Source: Collinsella sp. | GTDB taxonomy: Bacteria; Actinomycetota; Coriobacteriia; Coriobacteriales; Coriobacteriaceae | Length of the DNA stretch: 8,197 bases | NCBI GenBank assembly: GCA_019413955.1 | Contig: DXMX01000038.1 | Coordinates: 8,922-17,118, forward strand | Reading direction: 5' to 3' | In this document: in pieces, positions 1 to 6,576 of the stretch | How the letters are laid out: every line of letters begins with the position of its first letter | Position numbering within the stretch: position 1 is the first letter of the stretch | Translations under genes and position numbers: made by a program | The notes under the pieces: generated by a model | Told to the model about the DNA's origin: nothing | The model's database searches: none | What the model saw: only the letters and a program-made list of their open reading frames with translations

Positions 1-68
1 GCGATGGCGCGCAGCCGGTCAAGAAGATTTGCTTTAAGCTGCTTGCAGATGCTTACTGGGAGGAGTAG
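1..68 (+). CDS. C-terminal end of an unidentified protein (partial)
   Basis: The third frame stays open from the window edge to a TAG at 66-68 and reads DGAQPVKKICFKLLADAYWEE. The mix of charged, hydrophobic and aromatic residues looks like a real protein C-terminus, but 21 residues are too few to name a family. It lies on the chromosomal side of the tRNA-derived attachment site, so it is probably a host gene and not part of the element. The first frame also stays open to a stop further on, so the choice of frame is uncertain. Confidence 0.35.
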   Translation, partial: DGAQPVKKICFKLLADAYWEE

Positions 69-242
69 CGCGCTGCTCGGCTGAGCTGTTCGTGTTGCGA
101 GCGTTATCCCTTGGGGGAGCTCGCTTGGGCCCCGCTGAACGCGGTTCCTTTGGGGATTGCGGTTGGCGGGGCTTTTGTTGAGTAGGAGAGTTTCCGGCGG
201 CGTTGTGCTTGGATTGGCGGAAGCGCGCCCGAAATCAGCAAC

Positions 243-264
243 AAAAAAGCCGCCCGAAGGCGGC
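243..264 (-). terminator. Rho-independent terminator, leftward, downstream of the tRNA-Thr 3' end
   Basis: On the minus strand GCCGCC and GGCGGC form a perfect 6-bp stem closed by a TTCG tetraloop, followed directly by six T residues. It sits 12 bases beyond the CCA end of the tRNA-Thr remnant, where the terminator of the intact tRNA gene would be expected. This supports the view that bases left of 277 are original chromosome. The rest of 69-242 shows no gene or clear signal. Confidence 0.8.
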
Positions 265-276
265 TATCTTGTGCAA

Positions 277-321
277 TGGAGCCAGCGACCGGGCTCGAAC
301 CGGTGACCCCCGCTTTACGAG
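277..321 (-). other. Attachment site: 3' part of tRNA-Thr(CGU)
   Basis: Read on the minus strand this is an anticodon loop CTCGTAA (anticodon CGU, threonine), then the 3' anticodon stem AGCGG, variable loop GGGTC, T stem and loop ACCGG-TTCGAGC-CCGGT, acceptor strand CGCTGGC, discriminator T and an encoded CCA. Upstream of the loop, where CCGCT would be needed to pair, the sequence is ACGTA, and no D arm or 5' acceptor strand (GCCAGCG) follows. The tRNA is therefore only a 3' fragment. This is what an integrated element leaves at the end away from the reconstituted tRNA gene. The integrase gene nearby supports that reading. The intact tRNA-Thr should lie at the far right end of the element, outside the window. 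Confidence 0.8.
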
Positions 322-438
322 TACGTGAATTCGGCATTTGACGAGATGAGGCCAATTTCACTGAATTAAAAGGAAGCGCAGGTAGAAATAGGTAATTAAC
401 AATTATTGAGCTAGCTATTAGAATCATATTTCCCACTA

Positions 439-472
439 TTTTCACACTTAGAGAGACTTGAAAGTGTGAAAA
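439..472. repeat. 11-bp inverted repeat upstream of the integrase
   Basis: TTTTCACACTT at 439-449 is matched exactly in inverse orientation by AAGTGTGAAAA at 462-472, with a 12-base spacer. It ends one base before the 25-bp dyad that follows. Candidate roles are an arm-type site for the integrase or an operator for the integrase promoter; the sequence alone does not decide between them. Confidence 0.7.
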
Positions 473-486
473 GTTTCGATTAGGCT
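458..486 (+). promoter_or_regulatory. int: Candidate integrase promoter
   Basis: TTGAAA at 458-463 and TAGGCT at 481-486 are separated by 17 bases, which fits a sigma-70-type promoter with a good -35 and a weak -10. The -35 overlaps the right arm of the 11-bp inverted repeat, and the -10 lies in the left arm of the 25-bp inverted repeat. Binding to either dyad would therefore interfere with transcription. The call rests on hexamer matching only. Confidence 0.3.
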
Positions 487-530
487 TGCTGGCAAAGCTT
501 TAAAGGCTTTGCCAGCAAGCCTAATCGAAA
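474..530. repeat. Perfect 25-bp inverted repeat (long hairpin) before the integrase
   Basis: Bases 474-498 and 506-530 are perfect reverse complements over 25 bp with a 7-base loop TTTAAAG. The right arm ends 18 bases before the integrase start codon, just ahead of its ribosome binding site. No T run follows either arm, so it is not a standard terminator. It could be a binding site for a recombination or regulatory protein, or a structure in the integrase leader RNA that affects translation. The perfect match suggests recent origin or strong selection. Confidence 0.85.
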
Positions 531-548
531 ATCTAACGAGGGATATGA

Positions 549-1826
549 TTGCAGGGATTGATAAAAAAGACCGCTCGCGGCACATCGGAATGCATCGATA
601 AGAGCAAAGGCGTCTATCGGATTTATTTTTCCCTGGGAAAAGATCCGGAGACAGGACGGTACCGCCGTAGTCCGTCACGCAGGGTTCACTGCAGAAGCAA
701 GAACCCGAAAAACTGGCCGAGTGAAGTCGCCAAGGCGCTGGAGGCCTATAGAGCTGAACTTGAGGGCGCTTCCAACCGTGGCAATGGTCCTCTGGGCCTA
801 TCAGATTATGCGGACAGGTTTCACGCGAACAGGGAGTCGACCATGGGATCACCTCTTGCTTATGAGCGTGAAGGTTTGGACATTCGTCACATACGCGAGC
901 TGTTCGGCAATCCCGATCTCACTCGGCTTAAATCGGATGACGTTCGCACTGCTTATGCCAAGGCTAGAAAAGAAGGCCGATTCAGCGAAAGTGAAATTCG
1001 CCGCATCCACATCAAGCTCAAACAGGTAATGGAGGATGCCGTCGATAACGACCTCGTGGGCAAAAACCCTTGTAGGGGAGTGAAACTGCCCAAGCAGAAT
1101 GTCGAGGCTCGTAAGGCGCTGAGCGCCGATGAGGCGGCAAGGCTTCTTGCGGTCCTTTTGGAGGAGAAGCCATCTTCCTTTATCACATGCACAATGCTTC
1201 TACTTCTCTGCGGTTTGAGGAAGGGGGAGGCCCTTGGTCTCTCATGGGAGGATTATGACCCCGACGCCAAGACTCTGAGGATAGTAAAGCAATATACGAA
1301 CGACAGGACATTGAGGCCGCCTAAATCAAAGATGAGCAGGCGTAAGATTTCGGTTGGAAATGAACTTGCCGACTATCTGGACAGGTGGAAAGCCATTCAG
1401 CGGAGTGAGTTCGATTCCTTTGCAGTGGGGCAGACTGGAGAAACGCCCATTGTCCATTCCATTGGGATCGTTGACGCCGCCAACGGCAAACGGGCTCTTG
1501 TGACCCGGATGGATGGACATAACTATTCAAGGGCGTTTAGGCTGTTTGCGGCGAAAAACGGCTTCGGTACTTTTAAGGAGAGCAGGGAAGTCATTGGGAG
1601 TGACGGCGTCAAACGTACCCGCTATACGGGTTATAGCGGGCTGAAGCCTCATGAGCTTAGACATACGCAAGCGACTTTGCTCGTTGGTGCCAATGCGGAC
1701 ATTAAGACGATCCAGGCGCGTTTGGGCCATGCTAGCCCATCGACGACGCTGTCTATCTATAGCCACTTTATCGAGGCAAATGACCAGAAGGCAGCATCAG
1801 TGCTGGATGATCTGCTGAAGGGCTAA
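549..1826 (+). CDS. int: Tyrosine recombinase (integrase)
   Basis: This 425-aa protein is a full-length phage/ICE-type tyrosine integrase that would catalyse integration and excision of the element at the tRNA-Thr site. The N-terminus has a basic, beta-rich arm-binding-type stretch (about residues 15-50), then a core-binding SAM-like domain (about 80-180), then the catalytic domain. The catalytic set is complete: R224 in CGLRKGEAL, a basic stretch PKSKMSRRK that would supply the lysine, H368 and R371 in HELRHT, H394 in LGH, and the nucleophile Y404 in SIYSHF. The start is taken as TTG at 549 because GAGGGA lies 5 bases upstream and no in-frame ATG occurs until far inside the protein. It lies close to the att site, as is usual for such elements. 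It is convergent with the next gene and ends in a shared terminator. The repeated GGGCTAAAAA at the 3' end places a second TAA 10 bases after the stop. Confidence 0.96.
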   Translation: MQGLIKKTARGTSECIDKSKGVYRIYFSLGKDPETGRYRRSPSRRVHCRSKNPKNWPSEVAKALEAYRAELEGASNRGNGPLGLSDYADRFHANRESTMGSPLAYEREGLDIRHIRELFGNPDLTRLKSDDVRTAYAKARKEGRFSESEIRRIHIKLKQVMEDAVDNDLVGKNPCRGVKLPKQNVEARKALSADEAARLLAVLLEEKPSSFITCTMLLLLCGLRKGEALGLSWEDYDPDAKTLRIVKQYTNDRTLRPPKSKMSRRKISVGNELADYLDRWKAIQRSEFDSFAVGQTGETPIVHSIGIVDAANGKRALVTRMDGHNYSRAFRLFAAKNGFGTFKESREVIGSDGVKRTRYTGYSGLKPHELRHTQATLLVGANADIKTIQARLGHASPSTTLSIYSHFIEANDQKAASVLDDLLKG

Positions 1827-1834
1827 AAAGGGCT

Positions 1835-1864
1835 AAAAAGAGGCCCCAAAGGGGCCTCTTTTTT
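1835..1864. terminator. Bidirectional rho-independent terminator
   Basis: AAAAAGAGGCCCC (1835-1847) and GGGGCCTCTTTTT form a stem of about 13 bp around an AAA loop. A T run follows on the plus strand, and the A run on the left arm becomes the T run on the minus strand. It can thus end both the integrase transcript and the convergent gene. The stop codon of the convergent gene (1863-1865) overlaps the plus-strand T run, so the two genes share very compact termination. Confidence 0.88.
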
Positions 1865-2627
1865 AAGCGACATTGTTTCGGTAGATCATTGCGCCATATG
1901 GCGGCTCCAGCTCCATAGACTGATAGTAGCTGGCATCTAGAAGGTTGAAATAACAAATGATGGGGGCGGCTAGGTGCTCGTCCATATTTAGGTAATGTCC
2001 CTCATCATCTGTGACCAGTTTGACCTCGTCGCGCATCACGTCGGTCATGCGGGGCCAGAGTTTGGTTGCGCGCTGCAATTTGTCCTTTTGACTGTACTCT
2101 CCGTTATGGAAGAAGGCAAAATGAGGCGCATCGTATTTTGCGCCGCCGCGAATTTCGATAATTCCGACCTGGCTGCAAGACTTCGCGCATTCCTCTGTTT
2201 CCAATAAAGTCCAAGAGGAGGGGAGGACAGCGTAATCGCCGCCGAGGAGATCGACCCGTCTCATTCCCTGGGGCCTCTCCTCTTTCTCGCAATATAAAGA
2301 GAAATGGTCGTGGAGCCTCTGGAATTGCTCTCGATAAAGTTCCAATTGACTAAAACTCATTTCTTCTGATCCGTCAACGGGAAGGGCCTTCATTTCATTG
2401 GTGATTTGCCGAGCTTCCCTGAGGCACGCCTCATCGAGGGCCCTGGCGACCCTCGGCTGCAACCCCGTGAGCAGGTTGCATAGATAGTCGATAGCCTCGC
2501 CGGTGCTTCTGACTGATTCGGGGTTCTTGAGGCGTAGCTCTTCGATTTTCTCCGGGGTCGTCGCCTGAACAGTTGTTCCGAACTTAATTTTCCGCATCTT
2601 ACTTCCGGATAATGGTAAACGTCCCAT
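1863..2627 (-). CDS. Protein of unknown function with a possible ribbon-helix-helix N-terminus
   Basis: I do not recognise this 254-aa protein. The start is set at the ATG at 2627 because GGAG lies five bases upstream; the ATG 15 bases earlier (2642) has no Shine-Dalgarno. After a short basic lead (GRLPLSGSKMRKIKFG) comes a strand-like TTVQAT, then helix-like TPEKIEELRLKNP and STGEAIDYLCNLL. That order fits the ribbon-helix-helix pattern, so it may be a DNA-binding protein; this is inference. Residues 60-120 look alpha-helical. The C-terminal half is mixed, acidic and rich in aromatics, with no signal peptide or membrane segment. It is convergent with the integrase and divergent from the HTH/helicase operon, across a repeat-bearing control region. 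That is a typical place for a regulator or an accessory cargo protein. Its codon use is more A+T-rich than the mobilization genes. Confidence 0.75.
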   Translation of the reverse strand: MGRLPLSGSKMRKIKFGTTVQATTPEKIEELRLKNPESVRSTGEAIDYLCNLLTGLQPRVARALDEACLREARQITNEMKALPVDGSEEMSFSQLELYREQFQRLHDHFSLYCEKEERPQGMRRVDLLGGDYAVLPSSWTLLETEECAKSCSQVGIIEIRGGAKYDAPHFAFFHNGEYSQKDKLQRATKLWPRMTDVMRDEVKLVTDDEGHYLNMDEHLAAPIICYFNLLDASYYQSMELEPPYGAMIYRNNVA

Positions 2628-2640
2628 AACCACTCCAATC

Positions 2641-2760
2641 ATCGTTGTATATATATTAAATCAGTCAGACAATAAAGTCTATACAGTCAGAAAGTGAATT
2701 AGAAATTAGAACTGTAACTAGATATGATTGTGCAACAGACAGTGTTACAATATAAACAGT
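2641..2760. promoter_or_regulatory. AT-rich divergent control region with repeats
   Basis: This stretch is strikingly A+T-rich compared with the rest. CAGTCAGA occurs at 2662-2669 and again at 2684-2691, 22 bases apart, about two helical turns, so both copies face the same side of the DNA. TGTAAC (2713-2718) and GTTACA (2744-2749) form an inverted pair. The region lies between the minus-strand gene and the rightward operon and should contain both promoters. The repeats are plausible operators for the minus-strand protein or the HTH protein. Confidence 0.5.
2728..2756 (+). promoter_or_regulatory. Candidate promoter of the HTH-helicase operon
   Basis: TTGTGC (2728-2733) and TATAAA (2751-2756) are separated by 17 bases. 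Transcription would begin near 2763 and give a leader of about 125 bases before the HTH gene. The GTTACA half of the inverted pair falls inside the spacer, so a protein bound there would block the promoter. This is based on hexamer matching only. Confidence 0.4.
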
Positions 2761-2821
2761 AAGCGCCTGACCAGCTTGTTTGAAAGGAGTTATTTTATTT
2801 TCGGTCATTGATTAAAAAGCC

Positions 2822-2869
2822 GCCCGCCCTTCCCTATCTAAGTTTGGCGACGAAGGGGGAGGGGCGAGC
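2822..2869 (+). promoter_or_regulatory. Leader hairpin upstream of the HTH gene
   Basis: A C-rich arm (2822-2835) pairs with a G-rich arm (2856-2869) over about 14 positions with one mismatch (C-A) and two G-T pairs, around a 20-base loop. It ends 20 bases before the ATG at 2890 and just ahead of the AAAGGA ribosome binding site. No T run follows, so it is not a terminator. It may modulate translation or stability of the operon mRNA. Confidence 0.45.
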
Positions 2870-2889
2870 TAGCCTGAAAGGATTCTACC

Positions 2890-3144
2890 ATGATTGTAGA
2901 GCCTGAACCGTACGCTGCCGTACAAGCATCAACTGCGGTTTCTTCTGATTCCAACTTGGGCCACGAGCGCCTTCTTGGCATCGCTGAAGTGTGCAAGATA
3001 ACCGGCTTGAGTCCGGTTACGGCCTCGAAGATGATGAAGGAGAGCGGGCGCGCGATTGCGTTGCACCGCCGCATTTACATCCTTGAATCGAGCTTCTTTG
3101 CATACCTCCATGAATTGGAGGCGAGCGAACCGTGCCGGCTTTAA
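2890..3144 (+). CDS. Small helix-turn-helix protein, excisionase/AlpA type
   Basis: This 84-aa protein probably binds DNA as an excisionase (recombination directionality factor) or as a small regulator. Residues 28-50 (LLGIAEVCKITGLSPVTASK) give a MerR/excisionase-type winged helix-turn-helix. They are followed by a basic segment with a strand (ALHRRIYI) and a last helix (ESSFFAYLHELE), the usual layout of this family. The first 25 residues are low in structure. ATG 2890 has AAAGGA 7 bases upstream. Its last 13 bases overlap the GTG start of the helicase, so the two are translationally coupled. Its place beside the helicase and not beside the integrase is slightly unusual for a pure excisionase, so a regulator or replication-initiation role remains possible. 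Confidence 0.75.
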   Translation: MIVEPEPYAAVQASTAVSSDSNLGHERLLGIAEVCKITGLSPVTASKMMKESGRAIALHRRIYILESSFFAYLHELEASEPCRL

Positions 3145-3998
3145 ATCCCATGAGCGTCGGCCTCGACGAGACCGCCTTGCGTATCTTAAAGAATAGGCCG
3201 CTTGGGCATATCGAACACGGTGCGCTGGATACTATCCTCGGAGGTCTTCGTCAATACCTGTGCATCGTCCCCGGCGGACCCGGTACGGGTAAAACAACGT
3301 TTATGCAGCAAATCGCCGACGGATGGGCCATTGCTGGCCATCCGGTGGTCATCTTTGAGGGCGAGCTCGGGCGAGACAGCATGCTCGCGAAGAGCCTCAC
3401 CCGCATCTCGGGCGGCGAGCTCACGCACGATGATATGAACGGCGATGGCATGTCTGAGGACAAACGCGGGCTCTTCGAGAAGGTTCTCGACATTTACGCC
3501 CGCAGCATCGCCGAGCGAATGTATATCATTCCTGGTGAAATTAAATATGCCGGGATGCGAAAGGCAATCGAAGAGGTTGCCGATAAACATGGCGAACCGC
3601 CACTGGTTATTGTTGATTACGCGCAAATCGTCTCTTTGCCGCAGGAACTGCGCATTGCCGACGAGCGTATCGGTCTCAAGCTCGTCGCTTCCGAGCTCCG
3701 CCGAATCGTGGATGAGGCCCATTGTCCGCTCTTCGCTATCTCATCAATTAACCGCGTTAATTACGACAAGCAGACCACCGGGCTTCAGGCGATAGGCGGG
3801 TGCAACATGTTCGAGTATTCGGCAGATCTCGTTATGTCGCTTTCTATTAAGGGCGATAAGCCCGAAGAGCGTAATGCCAATATGTTGCTTAAAAAACGGC
3901 CCGTCATTGCTTCAATCACAAAGAACCGTTACGGTTCCTGCGGTATTGTCGAGTTTGAGTTCAACGCACCAGCAGCGATGTTTACCGAAATCGGCTAA
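3132..3998 (+). CDS. Stand-alone DnaB-type RecA-fold helicase/ATPase
   Basis: This 288-aa protein corresponds to the C-terminal motor domain of replicative helicase DnaB, without its N-terminal domain. Walker A is GGPGTGKT at residues 48-55. FEGELG follows, with E78 in the position of the catalytic glutamate of DnaB SLEM. Walker B is LVIVDYAQI with D162. The ERIGLKLVASELRRIVDEA helix and FAISSINR match the DnaB region after Walker B, and ITKNRYGSCGIVEFEF matches the C-terminal KxRxGxxG strand. It may act in replication of the excised element or in unwinding at its origin; that role is inference. The start is GTG 3132 with GGAG 11 bases upstream, inside the end of the HTH gene; ATG 3150 has no ribosome binding site. 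The next gene starts two bases after its stop. Confidence 0.85.
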   Translation: MPALNPMSVGLDETALRILKNRPLGHIEHGALDTILGGLRQYLCIVPGGPGTGKTTFMQQIADGWAIAGHPVVIFEGELGRDSMLAKSLTRISGGELTHDDMNGDGMSEDKRGLFEKVLDIYARSIAERMYIIPGEIKYAGMRKAIEEVADKHGEPPLVIVDYAQIVSLPQELRIADERIGLKLVASELRRIVDEAHCPLFAISSINRVNYDKQTTGLQAIGGCNMFEYSADLVMSLSIKGDKPEERNANMLLKKRPVIASITKNRYGSCGIVEFEFNAPAAMFTEIG

Positions 3999-4000
3999 TT

Positions 4001-4276
4001 ATGGAGCCCGGACCCTACATTGGTGGATACCGGGCTCCCAATCCATGCTTGTCGTCCGATGAGCTCGCGCGCGCCGAGAACAGGGATCTTCCTCTGCTCT
4101 CGGCCGATGAGCTCATTTGGGAATGGAAGCGCCTGCTCGATGCTCTCGATATCTATAGAGAACAATGGCGACCATACCGTATATATCTCGGCAGCTTGCC
4201 GGGAGTCCCCTTCGATGTCTGGGCGAGGGTGAGGATTGGGCGCATCGGTCAGATGCTCCAAACAATTTCAACTTAA
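4001..4276 (+). CDS. Small protein of unknown function coupled to the helicase
   Basis: I do not recognise this 91-aa protein. It starts two bases after the helicase stop, without a clear ribosome binding site of its own, which suggests translational coupling. It has a proline/glycine-rich start, two similar segments SSDELARAE and SADELIWEW that come from an 11-base direct repeat (CCGATGAGCTC at 4057 and 4104), an amphipathic helix around WKRLLDALDIYREQW, and a basic end RVRIGRIGQML. There is no signal peptide or membrane segment. Its place suggests a partner of the helicase, for example a loader or accessory factor, but nothing in the sequence proves that. Confidence 0.6.
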   Translation: MEPGPYIGGYRAPNPCLSSDELARAENRDLPLLSADELIWEWKRLLDALDIYREQWRPYRIYLGSLPGVPFDVWARVRIGRIGQMLQTIST

Positions 4277-4282
4277 TAAAAG

Positions 4283-4310
4283 GGGCGGGGCCGATGCGTC
4301 GGCCCCGCTC
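4283..4310. other. Strong GC hairpin between the replication-like and mobilization modules
   Basis: Bases 4285-4294 and 4299-4308 are perfectly complementary over 10 bp, extended by a G-T and a G-C pair to 12 bp, around a TGCG loop. It begins shortly after the stop of the 91-aa gene and ends 13 bases before the MobC start chosen here. No T run follows, so it is not a clear intrinsic terminator. It could set the expression ratio of the two modules, or act as a binding site for MobC. Confidence 0.7.
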
Positions 4311-4323
4311 GGATTGGATGGTT

Positions 4324-4662
4324 ATGACTTCCATGAATACGCATATCAACGTACGGATGAGTGAGTCGCAGCGTAAGGCTATCGAGGAGAAGGCGGCGGC
4401 CATGAACATGCCGGCGTCCTCCTTCATGCGCGATGCCGCCCTGCTCTGCGGCGAGAAGCCGGTCAGGGTCGCCGACGCGGGGGAACTTGCCGGTATCAGG
4501 ACTGAGTTGAAGAAGATCGGCACGAACCTCAACCAGGCGGTCCGCGCCCTCAACACCTACGGGTCCGATCCGGTCGTCCTCAATAATCTCAACCGGGCGA
4601 CATCAATCGTCTCGACGGCGGTGGGCTGGGTCAACGACCTACTCGCCCGTGCGAGAGAGTAG
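4324..4662 (+). CDS. mobC: MobC-family mobilization accessory protein
   Basis: This protein of about 112 aa should bind the origin of transfer and help the relaxase nick DNA. The N-terminus NTHINVRMSESQRKAIEEKA is a ribbon-helix-helix-type strand and helix, continued by MNMPASSFMRDAALL. The C-terminal half carries the MobC signature region ELKKIGTNLNQAVRALN followed by a helical tail. The start is uncertain: the reading frame is open from 4165, and ATG codons occur at 4294 (inside the hairpin, with AAAAGGGG upstream), 4318 and 4324. I chose 4324 because similarity to the family starts right after it. The stop TAG overlaps the AGGTGG ribosome binding site of the coupling protein gene, so the two genes are co-transcribed. 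Codon use is clearly more G+C-rich than in the integrase region. Confidence 0.85.
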   Translation: MTSMNTHINVRMSESQRKAIEEKAAAMNMPASSFMRDAALLCGEKPVRVADAGELAGIRTELKKIGTNLNQAVRALNTYGSDPVVLNNLNRATSIVSTAVGWVNDLLARARE

Positions 4663-4671
4663 GTGGTTCTC

Positions 4672-6576
4672 GTGAAGGAGAAGGTGGTCATGGCGCTGGT
4701 TTTCGCAGCGCTGCTTACCGCGGGGTTTGCGCCACTTATCGCCATTCCCCTCGATTGCATGATCCTCGGATTTCCAATCGAGCTGAGCTCGATCGGATTC
4801 ACCCTGAGCGTGGATAACACCATTTGGTGGTGGATTAACGTGGGGCCTCATTGCGTCCCTGGCTGTCTCGCCTCGTTCGCGCTGTTCCTGTCGGTATTCG
4901 TGCTCATGCAACTATCGGCTTCCTCGAAGGAGCGAGCCGCCGACGGAGGTGTACTTGGGGAGGCGCGGGTGAAAACGGGGCCGGAGACCATCCGGGGCTC
5001 GGAGATTTGGGACGGGCACGGACAGCCGAAAAGCAGAGGATTCGTGTACGGGTTTGAGAAGACGCTGTTCGGCTCCAAGTATCTGTTCGAACCGAGGCGG
5101 CACATGTTCCTCGACGGCTCAACGGGTGCCGGAAAATCAAGATCGCTGCTGATCCCGACAATTGATCTGCTGACGTATGGGGCGGATGACGGGGAATCGA
5201 GGCCGCAGACCATTATCGTGTCCGATGTGAAGAGTGAGCTCATCGAGTTGACGGGCGACGAGCTGGAGCGTCGCGGGTACCGGGTGCTTCTGCTGGACGC
5301 CCAGCATCCCGAGAAGAGCGACACGTTCAATCCACTGGAAATGGTCGATAGGCTCGCGAACGGGGGGAATCTGCCGGGGGCTGAGCAGGCCGCGGATGCC
5401 GTCGCCCGTACGCTCATCGCCGGGGAGGGCGATGCGAAGGCGAGCCACTGGACGGAATCCGCGCGGTCGCTGCTCGCCGCGACGATCCTTCTGGTCGTGC
5501 TGGACGAGGGCTGCCCGCGGGGCTGCAAGCACCTCGCGACGGTCTACCACATCATGTGCCTGGGGACGGAGGGGGCCGGCGAGGATCCGTGTGAGCCGCT
5601 GAAGGGCCTGTTCCGTTCCCTGCCGCAGGGGCATCCGGCCCGCTCGCGTGCCTCACAGTTCATCTCGAGCGGCGGCAACGAGCTGAGGAGCATCGTTTCC
5701 ACGCTAAAGGTCAACCTGAGGATCTACGCTTCGGCGCCGATTGCGCGAATGGTCTCGGGCGATGATATCGATCCGAGTAGAATCCTGAGCGAGAAGACCG
5801 CGCTGTTCCTCCACGTGATGGACGAGGGCTCCCCCTACAACGCGATCGCGGCGGTCCTGTTCGAGCAGCTCTACGCTGCCGTGTATTCCATCGCGGACGC
5901 AGCTGGTGGAAAGCTGCCGCGGCCGGTGTCCATCCTCGGCGACGAATGGGGGAACCTGCCGAAGGTCGAGTGCCTGCCTAGCCTTCTCAGCCTTGGGCGC
6001 TCGTACGACCTGTTCTGGATGGGCGCAGTCCAGAACATCTCTCAGCTGAACAAGTACGGCGAGCGCGACGGACGGAAGAAGATCCTGGCAAACTGCGGCG
6101 TCAAGGTCGCCATGAAACTGGGCGAGGCCGAGGACCGCCAGTATTTCACCGAGCTAGTCGGGAAGACGACGCGGCACACCATGGGAACCAGCTCGAGCAG
6201 GGGGCCTTCGGGCGGTACGGGGTCGACATCCTACAGCGAGCACGCCGACGACCTGATTCATCCTTGGGAGTGGACGGAGATGTCCCCCGACAAGGACGGC
6301 GTCATCGTGGTGAAGACCGCGGAGAACGGCGTGGGCAGGGAACATGCGGGGTGCTTCCGGGCCCCTGTCTGCGATTGCACGCGGATGCCGACGAAGGAGC
6401 ACTTCGATCTGGGGACGCGCGAGCACGAGGCGGCCAAGAGGATGGAATACCAGGCCAGGCTGATATCAAGGCAAATGGGTCGGGAGGACGGCGTCGATCT
6501 CTGGACTCCCGAATTCGAGGAAGAGGCCGCGGAGCCGCCTGTTGCCGACGGATGGTCCGGCCTCTTCGTCGACTGA
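4672..6576 (+). CDS. Type IV coupling protein, VirD4/TraG family
   Basis: This inner-membrane ATPase of about 634 aa would bring the relaxase-DNA complex to a type IV secretion channel. Two hydrophobic segments at about residues 5-27 and 62-82 form the membrane anchor, with a short loop between. Walker A is GSTGAGKS at 149-156 and is followed by the family-typical TIIVSDVKSELIE and FNPLEM segments. Walker B is SILGDEWGNLP, with D424 and E425, and is followed by LLSLGRSYDLFWMGAVQN, the usual TraG/VirD4 stretch. The C-terminus is acidic. GTG 4672 is chosen because AGGTGG lies 5 bases upstream; GTG 4663 directly after the MobC stop is possible and adds three residues. Length and motif order are normal, with no sign of truncation. 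No channel genes are seen in the window. Confidence 0.94.
   Translation: MKEKVVMALVFAALLTAGFAPLIAIPLDCMILGFPIELSSIGFTLSVDNTIWWWINVGPHCVPGCLASFALFLSVFVLMQLSASSKERAADGGVLGEARVKTGPETIRGSEIWDGHGQPKSRGFVYGFEKTLFGSKYLFEPRRHMFLDGSTGAGKSRSLLIPTIDLLTYGADDGESRPQTIIVSDVKSELIELTGDELERRGYRVLLLDAQHPEKSDTFNPLEMVDRLANGGNLPGAEQAADAVARTLIAGEGDAKASHWTESARSLLAATILLVVLDEGCPRGCKHLATVYHIMCLGTEGAGEDPCEPLKGLFRSLPQGHPARSRASQFISSGGNELRSIVSTLKVNLRIYASAPIARMVSGDDIDPSRILSEKTALFLHVMDEGSPYNAIAAVLFEQLYAAVYSIADAAGGKLPRPVSILGDEWGNLPKVECLPSLLSLGRSYDLFWMGAVQNISQLNKYGERDGRKKILANCGVKVAMKLGEAEDRQYFTELVGKTTRHTMGTSSSRGPSGGTGSTSYSEHADDLIHPWEWTEMSPDKDGVIVVKTAENGVGREHAGCFRAPVCDCTRMPTKEHFDLGTREHEAAKRMEYQARLISRQMGREDGVDLWTPEFEEEAAEPPVADGWSGLFVD

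Noticed and set aside
277..350. Complete tRNA-Thr gene
   Set aside because: The sequence right of 321 does not contain the 5' anticodon stem, D arm or 5' acceptor strand that would pair with the 3' half.
104..445. Minus-strand open frame of 113 codons over the attachment site
   Set aside because: It translates the tRNA remnant (GVTGSSPVAGS is a usual tRNA read-through peptide) and the terminator, so it is not a gene.
474..530. 25-bp hairpin as an intrinsic terminator
   Set aside because: No T run follows on either strand, and on the plus strand the integrase ribosome binding site comes directly after it.
3186..3722. Minus-strand open frame of 178 codons opposite the helicase
   Set aside because: The plus strand has clear Walker and DnaB motifs over the same bases; the opposite frame shows no domain.
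4165..4323. N-terminal extension of MobC
   Set aside because: It overlaps the 91-aa gene and reads through the hairpin; MobC-like sequence begins only after 4324. ATG 4294 and 4318 remain possible starts.
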